NCBI RefSeq assembly: GCF_900187445.1
Contig: NZ_FYEB01000003.1
Location: 1 to 64,000 of the forward strand
DNA: 64,000 nt
Origin: Pseudomonas sp. Irchel s3b2
Lineage (GTDB): Bacteria > Pseudomonadota > Gammaproteobacteria > Pseudomonadales > Pseudomonadaceae
Direction of reading: 5' to 3'
Below, piece by piece: positions 63,260 to 64,000 of the stretch. Numbering within the stretch: the stretch's first letter is position 1; the number at the start of each line of letters is the position of its first letter. The notes beneath the pieces are model-generated. The model had not been told where the DNA came from. It made no database searches and was given only the letters and a program-made list of their open reading frames with translations. The position numbers and the translations under genes are program-made.

Positions 63260-64000
63260 GTGCCGACTCCCTCTGCCACATTGCCGCCGAATGCCAATCT
63301 GAGCGCCAATCTGGGCGACAGTCCGGCGCCCTTGTACGCCCGCGTCAAACAGATGATCACCCAGCAAATCGACAGTGGAAACTGGCCGCCGCACTACCGC
63401 GTTCCGTCGGAAAGCGAGTTGGTCAGCCAGCTGGGTTTCAGCCGCATGACCATCAACCGCGCCCTGCGCGAGATGACCGCCGACGGCTTGCTGGTGCGCA
63501 TGCAGGGCGTCGGTACGTTCGTCGCCGAGCCGAAAAGCCAGTCTGCCTTGTTTGAAGTGCACAACATTGCCGATGAGATCGCCTCCCGTGGCCATCGTCA
63601 CACCTGCAAGGTGATCACTCTCGAAGAAGAGGCCGCCGGTTCCGAGCGGGCCCTGGCCCTGGACATGCGCGAAGGCCAGAAGGTGTTCCACTCGCTGATC
63701 GTGCATTTCGAAAACGATATTCCGGTGCAAATCGAAGACCGTTTCGTCAACGCGCTGGTAGCCCCGGACTACCTCAAGCAAGACTTCACCCTGCAAACGC
63801 CTTACGCCTATCTGAATCAGGTTGCGCCATTGACTGAAGGCGAGCATGTGGTCGAAGCGATTCTCGCCGAGCCGTCCGAATGCAAGTTGCTGCAGATTGA
63901 GAAGGGCGAACCTTGCCTGCTGATTCGTCGCCGCACCTGGTCTGGCCGTCAGCCCGTGACCGCCGCCCGTTTGATCCACCCCGGTTCCCGTCATCGTCTG
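63260..64000 (+). CDS. hutC: HutC, histidine-utilisation repressor (3' end cut)
   Basis: A GntR-family repressor visible for 247 codons, with no stop before the window end. The winged helix (about 30-95, RVPSESELVSQLGFSRMTINRAL) precedes an UTRA effector domain (about 100 onward: EIASRGHRHTCKVITLEEE, VPVQIEDRFVNA-like). HutC binds the operator between hutF and hutC and is released by urocanate. The start is GTG at 63260 with AAGGATTAATC upstream. It precedes the rest of the hut operon off the window. Confidence 0.9.
   Translation, partial: MPTPSATLPPNANLSANLGDSPAPLYARVKQMITQQIDSGNWPPHYRVPSESELVSQLGFSRMTINRALREMTADGLLVRMQGVGTFVAEPKSQSALFEVHNIADEIASRGHRHTCKVITLEEEAAGSERALALDMREGQKVFHSLIVHFENDIPVQIEDRFVNALVAPDYLKQDFTLQTPYAYLNQVAPLTEGEHVVEAILAEPSECKLLQIEKGEPCLLIRRRTWSGRQPVTAARLIHPGSRHRL

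Overview
The window reads as a chromosomal segment of a fluorescent pseudomonad, most likely the Pseudomonas fluorescens/koreensis group. It has GC-rich coding DNA, dense REP-type palindromes, and proteins such as HisB, TypA, ThiI, NtrB/NtrC and HutF of typical Pseudomonas length. Gene order largely follows the P. aeruginosa PA5105-PA5160 neighbourhood, with interruptions. About 60 protein genes, two tRNAs and one probable sRNA are present.

Bases 1-7360 are an accessory region downstream of tRNA-Thr(TGT). It carries an orphan AAA+ ATPase, a tautomerase, an SDR protein lacking its catalytic Tyr, and a GntR regulator with two winged helices divergent from a hydroxypyruvate-isomerase-like gene. 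A 2.3-kb element (about 5012-7266) follows, bounded by a 60-bp perfect repeat of the tRNA-Thr 3' end and terminator. It has GTTACG repeats at both ends and a CTGACA iteron-like cluster, but no integrase.

From 7.4 to 24 kb: FkbM and class-I methyltransferases, a basic-amino-acid ABC importer (ATPase, binding protein, two permeases), a GabP-like permease behind a sigma-54/NtrC-type promoter, two tandem small paralogs, a truncated hydrolase remnant beside a YhcG-type nuclease, tRNA-Phe, yggX-mutY-asmA, a PanZ-like protein and an OFA-family MFS transporter.

From 24 to 37 kb: the histidine genes hisB-hisH-(DUF2164)-hisA-hisF, a solute-binding protein, a trypsin-like peptidase, the envelope set YibQ-CtpA-EnvC, gpmI, rhodanese-grx-secB, trmL and a small membrane protein.

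From 37 to 44 kb is a nitrogen-control block: four tandem 80-bp repeats behind a sigma-54 promoter (a probable nrsZ sRNA), ntrC, ntrB, two DUF4124 genes, a periplasmic chorismate mutase and glnA. NtrC-type sites (GCAC-N7-GTGC) and -24/-12 elements precede gabP, ntrB and nrsZ, and a -24/-12 element precedes glnA, so the window holds a compact NtrC regulon.

From 44 to 64 kb: thiI, typA, a YkgJ-type protein, glgP, a DUF2339-DUF3999 membrane pair, fbp, a DUF924 gene, a ParE/Phd-type toxin-antitoxin pair, an amino-acid-type chemoreceptor, two lipoproteins, hutF and divergent hutC. hutC runs off the right edge, and a palindromic HutC-type operator lies between the two hut genes.
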